Source: Arsenicicoccus dermatophilus | GTDB lineage: Bacteria > Actinomycetota > Actinomycetes > Actinomycetales > Dermatophilaceae | Direction of reading: 5' to 3' | Assembly (NCBI RefSeq): GCF_022568795.1 | Contig: NZ_JAKZHU010000004.1 | Location: 1-64,000 of the forward strand | DNA: 64,000 nucleotides | In this document: piece by piece, positions 9,122 to 18,523 of the stretch | How the letters are laid out: each line of letters opens with the position of its first letter | How positions within the stretch are numbered: position 1 is the stretch's first letter | Program-made: the position numbers and the translations under genes | The notes under the pieces: model-generated | Database searches by the model: none | What the model was told of the DNA's origin: nothing | Seen by the model: the letters and a program-made list of their open reading frames with translations, nothing else

Positions 9122-10093
9122 ATGAGGCCGCTGCAGGCCGGCGCCCTCGTCGGCGCGCTGCTCCTCGCCGTCGGCGCCAGCCTGGCCCTGGGGAGCCGAC
9201 CGGTGTCCCTGCCCGAGCTGGCGGACGCGGCCCGGGGACTCGGCGACGAGCACGTCCAGGCGGTCTGGGCGACCCGGGTGCCTCGCACCGGGGTCGGGCT
9301 GCTGTGCGGCGCGGCGCTCGCAGCGGCCGGGTCGGCCCTGCAGACGGCGACCCGCAACCCGCTCGGCGACCCCGGCATGCTGGGGCTGTCGGCCGGGGCC
9401 TCGGCCGGCATCGTCGGCGTGATCACCCTGTCCGGGGCCTCCGGTCTGGGGATCGTCGGCGGGGCCTTCGTCGGTGCGCTCGTGGCGACCGCCGCGGTGA
9501 TGCTGCTCGGTGCCGGCGGTCGTGAGCCGTCGGGCGCCCGTCTGCTGCTCGCCGGCGCCGTGGTCTCCGCCGCGCTGATGGCAGGCAGCCAGGCCGTCTC
9601 CCTGCGCAGCCCGGCAGCCTTCGAGGCGCTGCGCTACTGGGGAGCCGGCTCGCTGTCCGGCGCCGCAGGCGTCTCCTGGCCGGTCCTGGCCACCCTCGGC
9701 GCCGGCCTCATCGGGCTCGTGGCGGCAGGCCGCGGCCTGGACGCCCTGGCCCTCAGCGACGAGACGGCCGCCTCCCTGGGGCACCACCCGGCCCGGCTGC
9801 GGGTCCTCGTGCTCACCGCCGTCGCCGCGCTCACCGCCGCCACCGTGGCCCTCGCCGGTCCGATCGCCTTCGTCGGCCTGGCCGTCCCGCACCTGGCCCG
9901 GGCCCTGGCCGGCGGCTCGGCCCGCCGGCAGCTGCTGGTCTCGGCCGCCCTCGGGCCGGTCGTGCTCCTCGGGGCCGACGTCCTCGGCCGGGTCGTCGCC
10001 CGACCGGGCGAGGTGCCGGTCGGCGTGGTCACCGCCGTCCTCGGCGGCCCCCTCCTGCTCGGTCTGCTGCGCCGCCGTCGGGGGATCCTGTGA
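9122..10093 (+). CDS. FecCD-family iron-siderophore permease 1
   Basis: This 323-residue integral membrane protein has about nine to ten helices and belongs to the FecCD/BtuC family. Typical segments are VWATRVPRTGVGLLCGAALA, TRNPLGDPGMLGLSAGAS and ALAGPIAFVGLAVPHLAR, the last being the ATPase coupling region. It starts one base after the binding-protein stop and overlaps the next permease by four bases, so the genes are translationally coupled. It forms a heterodimeric channel with the next gene product. Confidence 0.93.
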   Translation: MRPLQAGALVGALLLAVGASLALGSRPVSLPELADAARGLGDEHVQAVWATRVPRTGVGLLCGAALAAAGSALQTATRNPLGDPGMLGLSAGASAGIVGVITLSGASGLGIVGGAFVGALVATAAVMLLGAGGREPSGARLLLAGAVVSAALMAGSQAVSLRSPAAFEALRYWGAGSLSGAAGVSWPVLATLGAGLIGLVAAGRGLDALALSDETAASLGHHPARLRVLVLTAVAALTAATVALAGPIAFVGLAVPHLARALAGGSARRQLLVSAALGPVVLLGADVLGRVVARPGEVPVGVVTAVLGGPLLLGLLRRRRGIL

Positions 10094-11067
10094 CCGCCCG
10101 CCGCCCCTCGCTCGTGGTCCTGCTCCTGCTCGTCCTCCTGACGGCCGTCGCGGTGGCCACGCTCGCCGCCGGCCGGCTCGGCATACCTCCCGCGCAGCAG
10201 CCCGCCGCCTGGCAGGACCTGCTGACCGGGGACGGCAGCCTGGTGATGCGTCGCCTGCGCGGCCCCCGCCTCGTGGTGGGGCTGGGCGCCGGGGCCTGCC
10301 TCGGCCTCGCGGGGGCGCTGCTCCAGCGGGCCACCGGCAACGTCCTGGTCACCCCGGACGTCCTGGGGGTCACGGCCGGCGCCGGCGCGGGGGCCGTGGT
10401 CGCCGCGGTGCTGCTCGACGCCCCGACCGCGACGGGCTCCGTCCTGGGCGCGGCGCTCGCGGCGGTCGCGGTGCACGTCGCCACCGGGCGTGGATATCGC
10501 CTGCCGTCGGCGGTGATCATCGCGGGCATCGGCACGACGGCCGTCGCCGGGGCCGTCACCCAGCACCTCCTGCTGGTCGTCCGACGCGAGGAGGCCACCG
10601 CGCTCACGGCCGCGCTGACCGGCAGCCTGTCCGCCCGGACCTGGGATCAGGCGGTCGGTGTCGTCGCAGCCCTGGCGGCACTCGCCACCGTGGCGCTGAC
10701 GATCAGGCGGCCCCTGGAGCTGCTCGCCCTCGGTGACGACGCCGCGCACTGCCTCGGCGGACGCCCCGACCTGACCCGCACCGTCGCCACCGTGCTGTCG
10801 GTGGCGCTCACCGCCGCGGCCGTCGCCGTGGCCGGCCCGATCACCTTCGTCGCGCTCGCCGCTCCCCAGATCGCCCGCCGGGCGCTTGGCCAGGAGCCGT
10901 TGCTGACGGCCGCGCTCACGGGCGCGCTCGTCGTCTCTGCCGCCGACCTCGCCGTCCAGCAGGCGCCACCCGTCGCAGGTCTGCCCGTCGGCGTGGTCAC
11001 CGCGGCCCTCGGCGCCGGAGTCCTCGCCCTCACCCTGGGGCAGGCGTGGCGGCGAGGAACCCTGTGA
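10090..11067 (+). CDS. FecCD-family iron-siderophore permease 2
   Basis: This 325-residue FecCD partner begins at a GTG that overlaps the stop of the first permease (GTGA). Family segments are RRLRGPRLVVGLGAGACLGL, TGNVLVTPDVLGVTAGAGAG and VAGPITFVALAAPQIARRAL. It has the same helical layout as permease 1 but is clearly diverged, as expected for a heterodimer. A 22-base gap with a GGAGG ribosome site leads to the ATPase gene. Confidence 0.93.
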   Translation: MTARRPSLVVLLLLVLLTAVAVATLAAGRLGIPPAQQPAAWQDLLTGDGSLVMRRLRGPRLVVGLGAGACLGLAGALLQRATGNVLVTPDVLGVTAGAGAGAVVAAVLLDAPTATGSVLGAALAAVAVHVATGRGYRLPSAVIIAGIGTTAVAGAVTQHLLLVVRREEATALTAALTGSLSARTWDQAVGVVAALAALATVALTIRRPLELLALGDDAAHCLGGRPDLTRTVATVLSVALTAAAVAVAGPITFVALAAPQIARRALGQEPLLTAALTGALVVSAADLAVQQAPPVAGLPVGVVTAALGAGVLALTLGQAWRRGTL

Positions 11068-11089
11068 ACCCTCAGACCGGGAGGACCCC

Positions 11090-11872
11090 ATGAGCCTGTC
11101 GATCCAGCTGACCGGCGTGACCGTGCGCCACGGCGACCTGGTCGCCGTCGACGACGTCACGGCCACCCTCCCGGCAGGCGGGTTCACCGCCGTCCTCGGG
11201 CCCAACGGGTGCGGCAAGTCCACCCTGCTGCGCACCGTGGCGGGGATCCTCGCCCCGCAGGCCGGGACGGTGCGCATCGGCGAGCGGGCCCTGGCCGCGC
11301 ACCCCCGTCGCGAGCTGGCCCGCACCGTCGGGCTCCTGCCCCAGCAGCCGCCCGTGCCGCCCGGCCTCACCGTGGCCGACCTGGTGCGGCGCGGGCGACA
11401 CCCGCACCGCTCCTGGCTGCGCGCGGCGGGTCCGGGTGACGAGGCGGCCGTCGAGCGCGCGATGACCCAGGCCCACGTCCACGACCTGGCAGACCGCCCC
11501 CTGACCGACCTGTCCGGCGGCCAGCGCCAGCGCGCCTGGCTGGCGCTGGTGCTCGCGCAGGAGACCCCGGTGGTGCTCCTCGACGAACCGACCACCTTCC
11601 TCGACCTGGCCCACCAGTACGCGCTGCTGGACCTGTGCGCCGAGCTGCAGGAGTCCGGTCGCACCCTGGTCGCCGTGCTGCACGACCTGTCCCAGGCCGC
11701 GGCCTACGCCGACCACGTCGTGCTCCTGCGGGCGGGGCGCCTCGTGGCCGAGGGGCCGGCCCGCGAGGTGCTCACCCCCGAGGCCCTGGCCCGCACCTAC
11801 GACATCGCCTGCCACGTCGACCTCGACGCCCCGCACGGAGGACCCGTGATCGTGCCGCTTCCCCGAGGGTGA
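11090..11872 (+). CDS. iron-siderophore ABC transporter ATP-binding protein
   Basis: This 260-residue nucleotide-binding subunit is of the FepC/FecE type. Walker A is GPNGCGKSTLLRT (about residue 40), the Q-loop is LLPQQPPVP, the ABC signature is LSGGQRQRAWLAL, Walker B is VVLLDEPTTFLDL, and the switch His is in AVLHDLSQAA. A GGAGG site lies before the ATG. It completes the four-gene uptake system and drives transport by ATP hydrolysis on the cytoplasmic face. Confidence 0.94.
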   Translation: MSLSIQLTGVTVRHGDLVAVDDVTATLPAGGFTAVLGPNGCGKSTLLRTVAGILAPQAGTVRIGERALAAHPRRELARTVGLLPQQPPVPPGLTVADLVRRGRHPHRSWLRAAGPGDEAAVERAMTQAHVHDLADRPLTDLSGGQRQRAWLALVLAQETPVVLLDEPTTFLDLAHQYALLDLCAELQESGRTLVAVLHDLSQAAAYADHVVLLRAGRLVAEGPAREVLTPEALARTYDIACHVDLDAPHGGPVIVPLPRG

Positions 11873-11980
11873 CGCGGCCCAACCCACGCTCCTCGGGCTC
11901 CCCCGCCCACCCCGGTCACGTCGCGTTCACGTGCGGGCGGTTGGATGGACGGGCACCCGTCATACCTCCCGGAGGCAGTC

Positions 11981-14308
11981 ATGGAGCAGGTCCCGCACAT
12001 CGTCACCGAGCCGATCGACGCGCCCCCGCAGCCCGGCGCCGAGACGGTGTCCGCGCAGGAGGTGCTCGGCACCCCGGTCGACGGCACCGGCAAGCGGATC
12101 GGCATCCTGACCAGCGGCGGCGACGCCCAGGGCATGAACGCCGCGGTCCGAGCAGCCGTGCGCACCGCCCTGCACCTGGGCGCCGAGGTCTTCGCGATCT
12201 ACGAGGGCTACCAGGGCATGGTCGACGGCGGCGACGGCATCCGGCAGGTCGGCTGGGACGACGTGGGCAACGTCCTGCACCGCGGCGGCACGATGATCGG
12301 CACCTTCCGCAGCAAGGACTTCCGCGAGCGGGAGGGCCGTATGGCGGCGGCCCGGCACCTGCTCGAGCGCGGCATCGACCGGCTCGTGGTGATCGGCGGG
12401 GACGGCAGCCTCAGCGGGCTGGACCTCTTCCGGGCCGAGTGGCCGGAGCTGCTCGCCGACCTGGTCGCCGCCGGACGGGTCACCCGGGAGACCGCCGACG
12501 CCCACCCGGCCCTGATGATCGCGGGCCTGGTCGGCTCGATCGACAACGACCTGGTCGGCACCGACATGACCATCGGCGCCGACTCGGCCCTGCACCGCAT
12601 CGTCGACGCCATCGACGCGATCGCGAGCACCGCCGCCAGCCACCAGCGCTCGTTCGTGGTGGAGGTCATGGGACGGCACTGCGGCTACCTCACGCTGATG
12701 TCCGCGATCGCGGGCGGCTGCGACTACGCGCTCATCCCCGAGCACCCGCCCGCCGACGGCTGGGAGGACCGGATGTGCGCCGAGCTGCGTCGCGGTCGTC
12801 AGGCCGGGCGGCGCGACTCCATCGTGGTCGTCGCCGAGGGGGCGCAGGACCGCTCGGGTGCGCCGATCACGGCGGCCTACGTGCGGGAGACGCTCGAGCA
12901 GCGGCTGGGGGAGGACACCCGGGTGACGATCCTGGGTCACGTGCAGCGCGGCGGGCGACCCAGCGCGTTCGACCGGTGGGCGTCGACCTGGCTGGGTCAC
13001 GCAGCCGCCCACGAGGTGCTGTCGGCCACCGCCGACACCGAGGGCCACGTCATCGGCATCCGCGGCAACCGCATCGCCCGGGTCCCGCTGGTGCAGGCCG
13101 TGGAGCGCACCCGGGAGGTCCCGGCGGCCATCGAGCGCGGCGACTACGACCGAGCGATGACGCTGCGTGGCGGCTCCTTCACGGAGATGACCCAGATCTT
13201 CACCGAGATGTCTGAGCCCCCGACCCCGCACGTCGACGGCGAGCCTCGGCGGATCGGCATACTCCACGCCGGAGGCCTCGCGCCCGGCATGAACACCGCG
13301 GCCCGCGCGGCCGTGCGCCTCGGGATCGACCGCGGCCACACGATGCTCGGCATCCGGGGCGGCTTCCCCGGCCTGCGGGACGGCAAGGTGTCCGAGCTGT
13401 CGTGGGCGGACGTGGAGGGGTGGACGGCGCTCGGCGGCGCGGAGCTCGGGATCCGGCGGAGCGTGCCGGAGATCGAGCACCTCTACTCCATCGGCCGATC
13501 CCTGGAGGAGCACCGCCTCGACGCGCTGCTGGTCATCGGTGGGTGGAATGCCTACCAGGGCACGCACCTGCTGTGGCAGGAGCGGGACCGCTACCCGGCC
13601 TTCCGGATCCCGATCGTCTGCGTCCCGGCGTCGATCGACAACAACCTTCCGGCCTCCGAGCTCGCGATCGGCGCCGACACGGCCCTCAACGTCGTCGTGG
13701 ACTCCATCGACCGGATCAAGCAGTCGGCCTCGGCGCGGCGGCGGTGCTTCGTGGTCGAGACCATGGGGCGCTACTGCGGCTACCTCGCGCTGATGGGGGG
13801 CCTCGCGGGGGGTGCCGAGCGGGTCTACCTCCACGAGGAGGGGATCACCCTGGACGACCTCCAGCGGGACGTCGCACGGCTCCGGGCGTCCTTCGACCAC
13901 GGGCGGCGGCTGTTCCTCGCCGTCCGCAACGAGCGGGCGAGCGAGCAGTACACGATGGACTTCCTCGCCCGGCTCTTCGACCAGGAGGGCGGGGAGCGGT
14001 ATGACGTCCGCCAGGCGGTCCTCGGGCACGTGCAGCAGGGCGGGGACCCCTCGCCCTTCGACCGGGTGCTGGCCACCCGGCTCGTCGCGCACGCCGTGGA
14101 CCTGCTGACCGAGGAGCTGACCGCCGGCGGGGACGCCGCGCAGCTCGTCGGGCTGGTCCGCGGCCGGGTTCGCTCGACCCCCGTCGCCCGGATGCACGAC
14201 CTCATGGACCTGGTTCACCGGCGGCCCCGGGACCAGTGGTGGCTGGACCTGCGGCCCGTGGTGACGGCCGTGTCCGAGCCCGCCGACCAGAGCTCGTCCC
14301 TGATCTGA
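11981..14308 (+). CDS. tandem-domain 6-phosphofructokinase (eukaryote-like fusion)
   Basis: The 775-residue protein has two PFK domains in one chain, about twice the usual bacterial length. The N-half keeps catalytic features: ILTSGGDAQGMN, VVIGGDGSLSG, GSIDNDLVGTDMTIGAD (catalytic Asp in IDND) and EVMGRHCGYL. The C-half has lost them: HAGGLAPGMN lacks the Asp, GGDGS is replaced by GGWNAYQG, and IDND is replaced by ASIDNNLPASE. This matches the catalytic/regulatory split of eukaryotic PFK-1. I chose the ATG at 11981 because GGAGG sits five bases before it; an ATG at 11945 lacks such a site. It should phosphorylate fructose 6-phosphate, though the donor (ATP or pyrophosphate) is not settled by sight. 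Confidence 0.9.
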   Translation: MEQVPHIVTEPIDAPPQPGAETVSAQEVLGTPVDGTGKRIGILTSGGDAQGMNAAVRAAVRTALHLGAEVFAIYEGYQGMVDGGDGIRQVGWDDVGNVLHRGGTMIGTFRSKDFREREGRMAAARHLLERGIDRLVVIGGDGSLSGLDLFRAEWPELLADLVAAGRVTRETADAHPALMIAGLVGSIDNDLVGTDMTIGADSALHRIVDAIDAIASTAASHQRSFVVEVMGRHCGYLTLMSAIAGGCDYALIPEHPPADGWEDRMCAELRRGRQAGRRDSIVVVAEGAQDRSGAPITAAYVRETLEQRLGEDTRVTILGHVQRGGRPSAFDRWASTWLGHAAAHEVLSATADTEGHVIGIRGNRIARVPLVQAVERTREVPAAIERGDYDRAMTLRGGSFTEMTQIFTEMSEPPTPHVDGEPRRIGILHAGGLAPGMNTAARAAVRLGIDRGHTMLGIRGGFPGLRDGKVSELSWADVEGWTALGGAELGIRRSVPEIEHLYSIGRSLEEHRLDALLVIGGWNAYQGTHLLWQERDRYPAFRIPIVCVPASIDNNLPASELAIGADTALNVVVDSIDRIKQSASARRRCFVVETMGRYCGYLALMGGLAGGAERVYLHEEGITLDDLQRDVARLRASFDHGRRLFLAVRNERASEQYTMDFLARLFDQEGGERYDVRQAVLGHVQQGGDPSPFDRVLATRLVAHAVDLLTEELTAGGDAAQLVGLVRGRVRSTPVARMHDLMDLVHRRPRDQWWLDLRPVVTAVSEPADQSSSLI

Positions 14309-14359
14309 CCTGGGGGGATGCCTCCAACCTGGAAATTTCCTGGAATTTTTGGTTCCCAG

Positions 14360-14385
14360 GTTTGCCGTCCCGTCACCCTGGGCAT
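14360..14385 (+). promoter_or_regulatory. possible SigB-type stress promoter
   Basis: GTTT, a 16-base spacer and GGGCAT lie about 93 bases before the PRC-barrel gene and resemble the GTTT...GGGTAW pattern of actinobacterial general-stress sigma factors. An AT-rich imperfect palindrome of AACCTGG and CCAGGTT (about 14329-14363) precedes it. The assignment is tentative. Confidence 0.3.
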
Positions 14386-14477
14386 TCATCTGAGTAGCGA
14401 AGCACCGTGGTCCTCGGCCAGCCGGGGGGTTGCTTCCCATCACGTACCTGGTAACCAACGAGAGGCGGAACCCCAGC

Positions 14478-15383
14478 ATGTTCTCCAACGAGCACATCGA
14501 GCAGATCCTGAACGGCGTCGTCGTCGACAACAACGGCGACAAGATCGGCAAGGTCGGCGACGTCTACAACGACGACCGCACCGGTCGCCCGTCCTGGGTC
14601 ACCGTCAACACGGGCCTGTTCGGCACCTCCAGCACCTTCATCCCGCTGGACGACGCCACCGTCGAGGGCGACACCATCCGCGTTCCCTTCTCCAAGGACA
14701 AGGTCAAGGACGCCCCCCGCGTGGACGCCGACCGTCACCTGGACGCCGACGAGGAGCGCGAGCTCTACCGTTACTACGGCCGTGACTACGACGCCGACAC
14801 CACGGCTGCCTTCGCCGGCACGACGCACGACGCCGACGCGGGTGTCCGCAACGACCACGGTGCCGACCACGGTGCGGACGGCGACGCCGACGCCCGTCTG
14901 GTGGCCGACCGCGACCACACCGACGGTGCGATGACCCGCTCCGAGGAGGAGCTGCGCGTCGCCACCCGTGAGCGCGAGGCCGGCACCGTCCGCCTGCGCA
15001 AGCACGTCCGCACCGAGCGCGAGACCGTCACCGTCCCCGTCACCCACGAGGAGGTGCGTGTCGAGCGCACCCCCATCCGTGACGGTCACGTGGGCGACGC
15101 CCGCATCGGTGGCGACGAGGTCGCCGAGGTCCGCCTCCACGAGGAGGAGCTCGTCGTCGACAAGAACGTCGTCGCCAAGGAGCAGGTTGCCCTCGGCAAG
15201 GAGAAGGTCACCGAGCACCAGCAGGTCTCCGAGGACCTCCGCAAGGAGGAGATCACCGTCGAGCACGACGGCGTCGAGGGCGTCCGCCGCGAGGGCGTGG
15301 ACTACGACCACGACGGCAAGGTCGGCCTGGGCGACAAGATCAAGGACAAGCTGGACCGCGACAACGACGGCAAGATCGGTTGA
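14478..15383 (+). CDS. PRC-barrel and DUF2382 (YsnF/AvaK-type) stress protein
   Basis: The 301-residue protein has an N-terminal PRC-barrel (about 1-90; GDKIGKVGDVYNDDRTGRPS). An Asp/His-rich linker follows (about 100-155). A DUF2382 domain (about 155-275) contains SEEELRVATRERE, VRLRKHVRTERETVTVPVTH and HEEELVVDKNVVAKEQV. The tail has two copies of a DxDxDGK-like element (DYDHDGKVGLGD and DRDNDGKIG) that resemble calcium-binding loops. It is highly acidic and soluble. AGAGGCGG before the ATG at 14478 decides the start. Such proteins are linked to general stress responses in actinobacteria, but their molecular role is unknown. Confidence 0.85.
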   Translation: MFSNEHIEQILNGVVVDNNGDKIGKVGDVYNDDRTGRPSWVTVNTGLFGTSSTFIPLDDATVEGDTIRVPFSKDKVKDAPRVDADRHLDADEERELYRYYGRDYDADTTAAFAGTTHDADAGVRNDHGADHGADGDADARLVADRDHTDGAMTRSEEELRVATREREAGTVRLRKHVRTERETVTVPVTHEEVRVERTPIRDGHVGDARIGGDEVAEVRLHEEELVVDKNVVAKEQVALGKEKVTEHQQVSEDLRKEEITVEHDGVEGVRREGVDYDHDGKVGLGDKIKDKLDRDNDGKIG

Positions 15384-15433
15384 TCTGATCGAGCATCGCG
15401 TCTGAGCACTGCTCGGACCTGCTAGGTCTCGGC

Positions 15434-15465
15434 AAGGGCCGGCCCCCTCCAGGGGGTCGGCCCTT
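15434..15465. terminator. terminator hairpin after the PRC-barrel gene
   Basis: AAGGGCCGGCCCCCT and AGGGGGTCGGCCCTT form a 15-bp stem with one mismatch and a CC loop, 50 bases past the stop. Confidence 0.75.
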
Positions 15466-15533
15466 CCGCATGCCGCAGCATCGCCACGACCCGAGGTGCG
15501 CGCGTGCTCCGGCAGGACCAGGGTGTATGCCGA

Positions 15534-15567
15534 GGGGTCCGGCCACCGATCACGGTGGCCGGACCCC
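15534..15567. terminator. terminator hairpin after the VWA gene
   Basis: GGGGTCCGGCCACC and GGTGGCCGGACCCC form a perfect 14-bp stem with loop GATCAC. It lies 14 bases past the stop of the leftward VWA gene, back to back with the preceding hairpin. Confidence 0.8.
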
Positions 15568-15581
15568 TCCCTCGTGGTCGG

Positions 15582-17402
15582 TCAGAGCGAGAAGAGCGCG
15601 AACTTCATGGCTGCGGGCATCTGGGCCGGCGACCCGACCCGCGCCGCACGCCCACCCGTCGCGGAGGCGATGGCCTGCAGGGCGCCCATGTCCGCCTCCG
15701 CGCCATACCCGAGGCAGATGATGCGGACGGGTCGCTCGGGGTCCTGAGCCTTCTGCAGGTGCGCCAGGAGGTCGGCCAGCGTGTCCGGGCTGGTGCTGTC
15801 CCGGTTCGCGCCGTCGGAGAGGACCACCAGCTGGTTGACGTAGTGCGGGTCGTACCGGCTCTGGGTGTAGTCGTAGGCCTCGCGGACGGCCTGGTAGAGC
15901 GGGGTGCCGCCGCGCACGGTGACGCCCTTGACCGCGTCGATGACCTGGCCGCTGTGCGGGACGCCGCCCGCCGTCGTCTCGTTGACGTCCAGGGTGGTGG
16001 CGCGCTCGATCAGCGGTGTCCCGCCGTCCGTGGTGTGGAAGAACCACACGCCGGAGCGGGCCCGGGGCGACGCGGTCCGGTAGGTCACCGCCGAGAGACC
16101 GCGGACCAGGTCGATCCGGCTGATGTCCGCGCCCGAGAACTTCTGGTTCATGGAGCCGGAGGCGTCGATCAGGGCCATGGAGGAGATGCGGGTGTGCATC
16201 ACCGAGAAGGTCTTGGCCGCCGTCCGCAGGGCCTGGACCGGGACGGCCTGCGGCTTCAGCGAAGCTGCGGCATAGGCCACGCCGACCGGCTTGTCGGTGG
16301 GGGCGGAGCCGTCGGGGGCGCGCAGGCCGGCGGCGCGCAGGGCGGCTCTGCCCGCCTCGGAGGCGAGCCAGGTGCGGAAGTCCTCGGCCGTGCTGACGCC
16401 CTTGGTCTCGCCGGTGGCCGACCCGACGGGCAGGATCGACAGCGGCACCGAGGCCGCACCCGCGCCCAGGGGCAGCGCCACCAGGGGGACGGCGGGGTTG
16501 GTCGCGTTGCGGGCGGCGACGGCCCGCTCGGTGGTGAGGTAGGCCGAGGCCTGCTGGGTGATCTGGGCGAGCGTCTGGTCGCGCCCGGGCAGGACGCTCG
16601 CGTCGTCGGGCACCACCGACCGAATGTGGTGCTCGGTCTTGATGAGCGAGAGCGAGCGCTCGTCGGCGCCGGTGTAGTCGGGCGCCGCCGTCAGGGGTCC
16701 GCCGTTGGCGAGGGTCATCATCGTGGCGACGCCGAGCGCCGACGTGGGGCTGGCGACCGGGTCGGCGATCCGCACCGAGAAGGGACCCCACTGCGGGTGG
16801 CCGGCGGTGGCCCAGGTGCTGCGGCCGAGCATCCAGTTGCGCCAGGTCGGCGTGGTGATCGGCGTGGTAGGCCAGCCCCACGCGTCGGCGAGCGGGGCCG
16901 GCATGGCCAGGACGACCGGAGTGCCGGCCACCACCGTCGGCTGCCCGCGCCTGACCGCGGCGGGCAGCGCTGCGACGTCGGCGTCCCCGCGCGCGAGCCA
17001 GAGGCCGGCCCGGTCCGTGGCGAGGGTGTTGGCCAGGGCGGCCGGTCCGGTCGTCGGCTGGACCTGGACGGGACTGCAGTCCTTGCCCTTGTGCACCCGG
17101 TAGGCCTCGATGGCCTGGGTGAGCGCCGACCCCAGGTCCCCGGGAGCGTAGAGGTCCGGGGCGTCGGGGCAGGCGGCACGGGGGGACGCGAGGGCGCTGC
17201 GGGTCGACGTCGTGGCCCGGATGCCGGCGGCCGGGGCCACCGTCTCCGTGCGCTCGCCGGAGGGGGCGTCGGACCCGGACCCGGACTGGAGGGCGATGAC
17301 GCCGGCCCCGCCGATGGCGGCGACGGCGATCAGCCCGGCCGCGATGTTCCCGGCCTTGTCCTGCATGGTGGAGCCGCGGTGGCGGCCATAGGTCTGGGTC
17401 AC
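15582..17402 (-). CDS. substrate-binding-like plus von Willebrand factor A domain protein
   Basis: The 606-residue exported protein has a short cytoplasmic start (VTQTYGRHRGSTMQDK) and one hydrophobic segment (AGNIAAGLIAVAAIGGAGVIAL), so it is membrane-anchored or cleaved. Residues of about 80-370 resemble a family-1-like extracellular binding domain (SALTQAIEAYRVHKGKDC and TDRAGLWLARGDADVAALP). Residues of about 410-600 form a VWA domain with MIDAS motif IDASGSMNQ (DxSxS), a later GGTPLYQAV and VVLSDGANRDS. I chose the GTG at 17402, which has GGAAGAGG before it. The function is unknown; VWA domains usually bind proteins through a metal ion. The upstream open frame to 17492 has no supporting site. 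Confidence 0.8.
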   Translation of the reverse strand: MTQTYGRHRGSTMQDKAGNIAAGLIAVAAIGGAGVIALQSGSGSDAPSGERTETVAPAAGIRATTSTRSALASPRAACPDAPDLYAPGDLGSALTQAIEAYRVHKGKDCSPVQVQPTTGPAALANTLATDRAGLWLARGDADVAALPAAVRRGQPTVVAGTPVVLAMPAPLADAWGWPTTPITTPTWRNWMLGRSTWATAGHPQWGPFSVRIADPVASPTSALGVATMMTLANGGPLTAAPDYTGADERSLSLIKTEHHIRSVVPDDASVLPGRDQTLAQITQQASAYLTTERAVAARNATNPAVPLVALPLGAGAASVPLSILPVGSATGETKGVSTAEDFRTWLASEAGRAALRAAGLRAPDGSAPTDKPVGVAYAAASLKPQAVPVQALRTAAKTFSVMHTRISSMALIDASGSMNQKFSGADISRIDLVRGLSAVTYRTASPRARSGVWFFHTTDGGTPLIERATTLDVNETTAGGVPHSGQVIDAVKGVTVRGGTPLYQAVREAYDYTQSRYDPHYVNQLVVLSDGANRDSTSPDTLADLLAHLQKAQDPERPVRIICLGYGAEADMGALQAIASATGGRAARVGSPAQMPAAMKFALFSL

Positions 17403-17654
17403 GTGGTGCCTCTTCCAGCTGCCCGGCGGTAGGGGGATCCGGGCCGAAAAGTCGTTCAGGATGCAACCAAATCGTCGCACAACGGGCAACACAAGAGTGC
17501 GTACTGTGAAGGCAACACCCTCATGGGCGAGAGGGAATGGCGGAAGCCCGGGGAGGTGTCACCACCTGTTGGCCACGTCCGTCGAATGCGCCACCTTCAG
17601 CGCCGGACGATCGCTGGAGCGCCGCGGGCGACCCCGGACCTGGCTTGCGAGGCG

Positions 17655-18461
17655 TCAGAGCCAGCCCACGTGCCCGCGGAGCAGGGCATAGCCCACGAAG
17701 GCCACCACGTCGAGGATGGTGTGGGCGACCACCAGCGGCAGCACCCGGCCCCATCGGCGGTAGGCCAGCCCGAACACCACGCCCATCACCAGGTTGCCGA
17801 AGAAGGGCCCGATGCCCTGGTAGAGGTGATAGCTGCCGCGCAGCACCGCGCTGACCGCCAGGGCCGCCCGGTCCGACATACCCGCCTGGCGCAGCCGGGT
17901 CAGCAGGTAGGCCACCACCACGACCTCCTCCAGCACGGCGTTCTGCAGCGCGGACAGGCACAGGACCGGGACGGCCCACCAGGTCTGGCCGAGGTTGGCT
18001 GCGGCGACCTGGGTGGTGATCCCCAGCTGGCGGCCCACGAGATACAGCGCCAGGCCCGGTATGCCGATGAGGGCGGCCAGCCCGGCTCCGCGCGCCAGGT
18101 CTCGCAGCGGCTGGCTGCGGTCCACGCCGATGCGGGGGTCTGCGGGCGGGCGGCGGTGCCGGAGCAGGAAGACCGCCATGGCCGGGGCGACGACTCCGAG
18201 GCCGATGCCGGCGAGCTGGTAGGCCAGGTCGAGCCAGGGCCGGTCCGGGGTGACCGAGGAGTTGAGGTGGGAGGTCTGCTTGTCGAGCGCGACGTGGCGG
18301 GTCAGCCGCTCGGTCAGGCTGAGGACGGCGTAGATCGCGGAGGACCCGAGCGAGAGGCCGAGCAGCAGCAGCACCTCGGTGAGGTGCTCACGGCGCTCGG
18401 GGCGCGGGTGCGCCTGTACGGGCTCGGCCTGCTGGTCCTGCTGCTCGGCGGGGATGGGCAT
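17655..18461 (-). CDS. CPBP-family intramembrane glutamic endopeptidase
   Basis: The 268-residue protein has about eight predicted helices. The CPBP (CAAX protease-like) motifs are present: an EE pair in NAVLEEVVVVAYLLTRLR, the His of RGSYHLYQGIGPFFGN, and LVVAHTILDVVAFVG with the last conserved His. Substrates of bacterial CPBP enzymes are mostly unknown. An N-terminal acidic cytoplasmic stretch precedes the first helix. I chose the ATG at 18461 (MPIPAEQQDQQ); the frame runs further upstream through a terminator hairpin and should not be counted. It stands alone between the VWA protein and the OPT transporter. Confidence 0.82.
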   Translation of the reverse strand: MPIPAEQQDQQAEPVQAHPRPERREHLTEVLLLLGLSLGSSAIYAVLSLTERLTRHVALDKQTSHLNSSVTPDRPWLDLAYQLAGIGLGVVAPAMAVFLLRHRRPPADPRIGVDRSQPLRDLARGAGLAALIGIPGLALYLVGRQLGITTQVAAANLGQTWWAVPVLCLSALQNAVLEEVVVVAYLLTRLRQAGMSDRAALAVSAVLRGSYHLYQGIGPFFGNLVMGVVFGLAYRRWGRVLPLVVAHTILDVVAFVGYALLRGHVGWL

Positions 18462-18523
18462 GGGCCCTACCGTAGGCGCCGTCGCGGCCGGTGCGGTGCG
18501 GACCTGGGCACGGCTCCAGGCGC

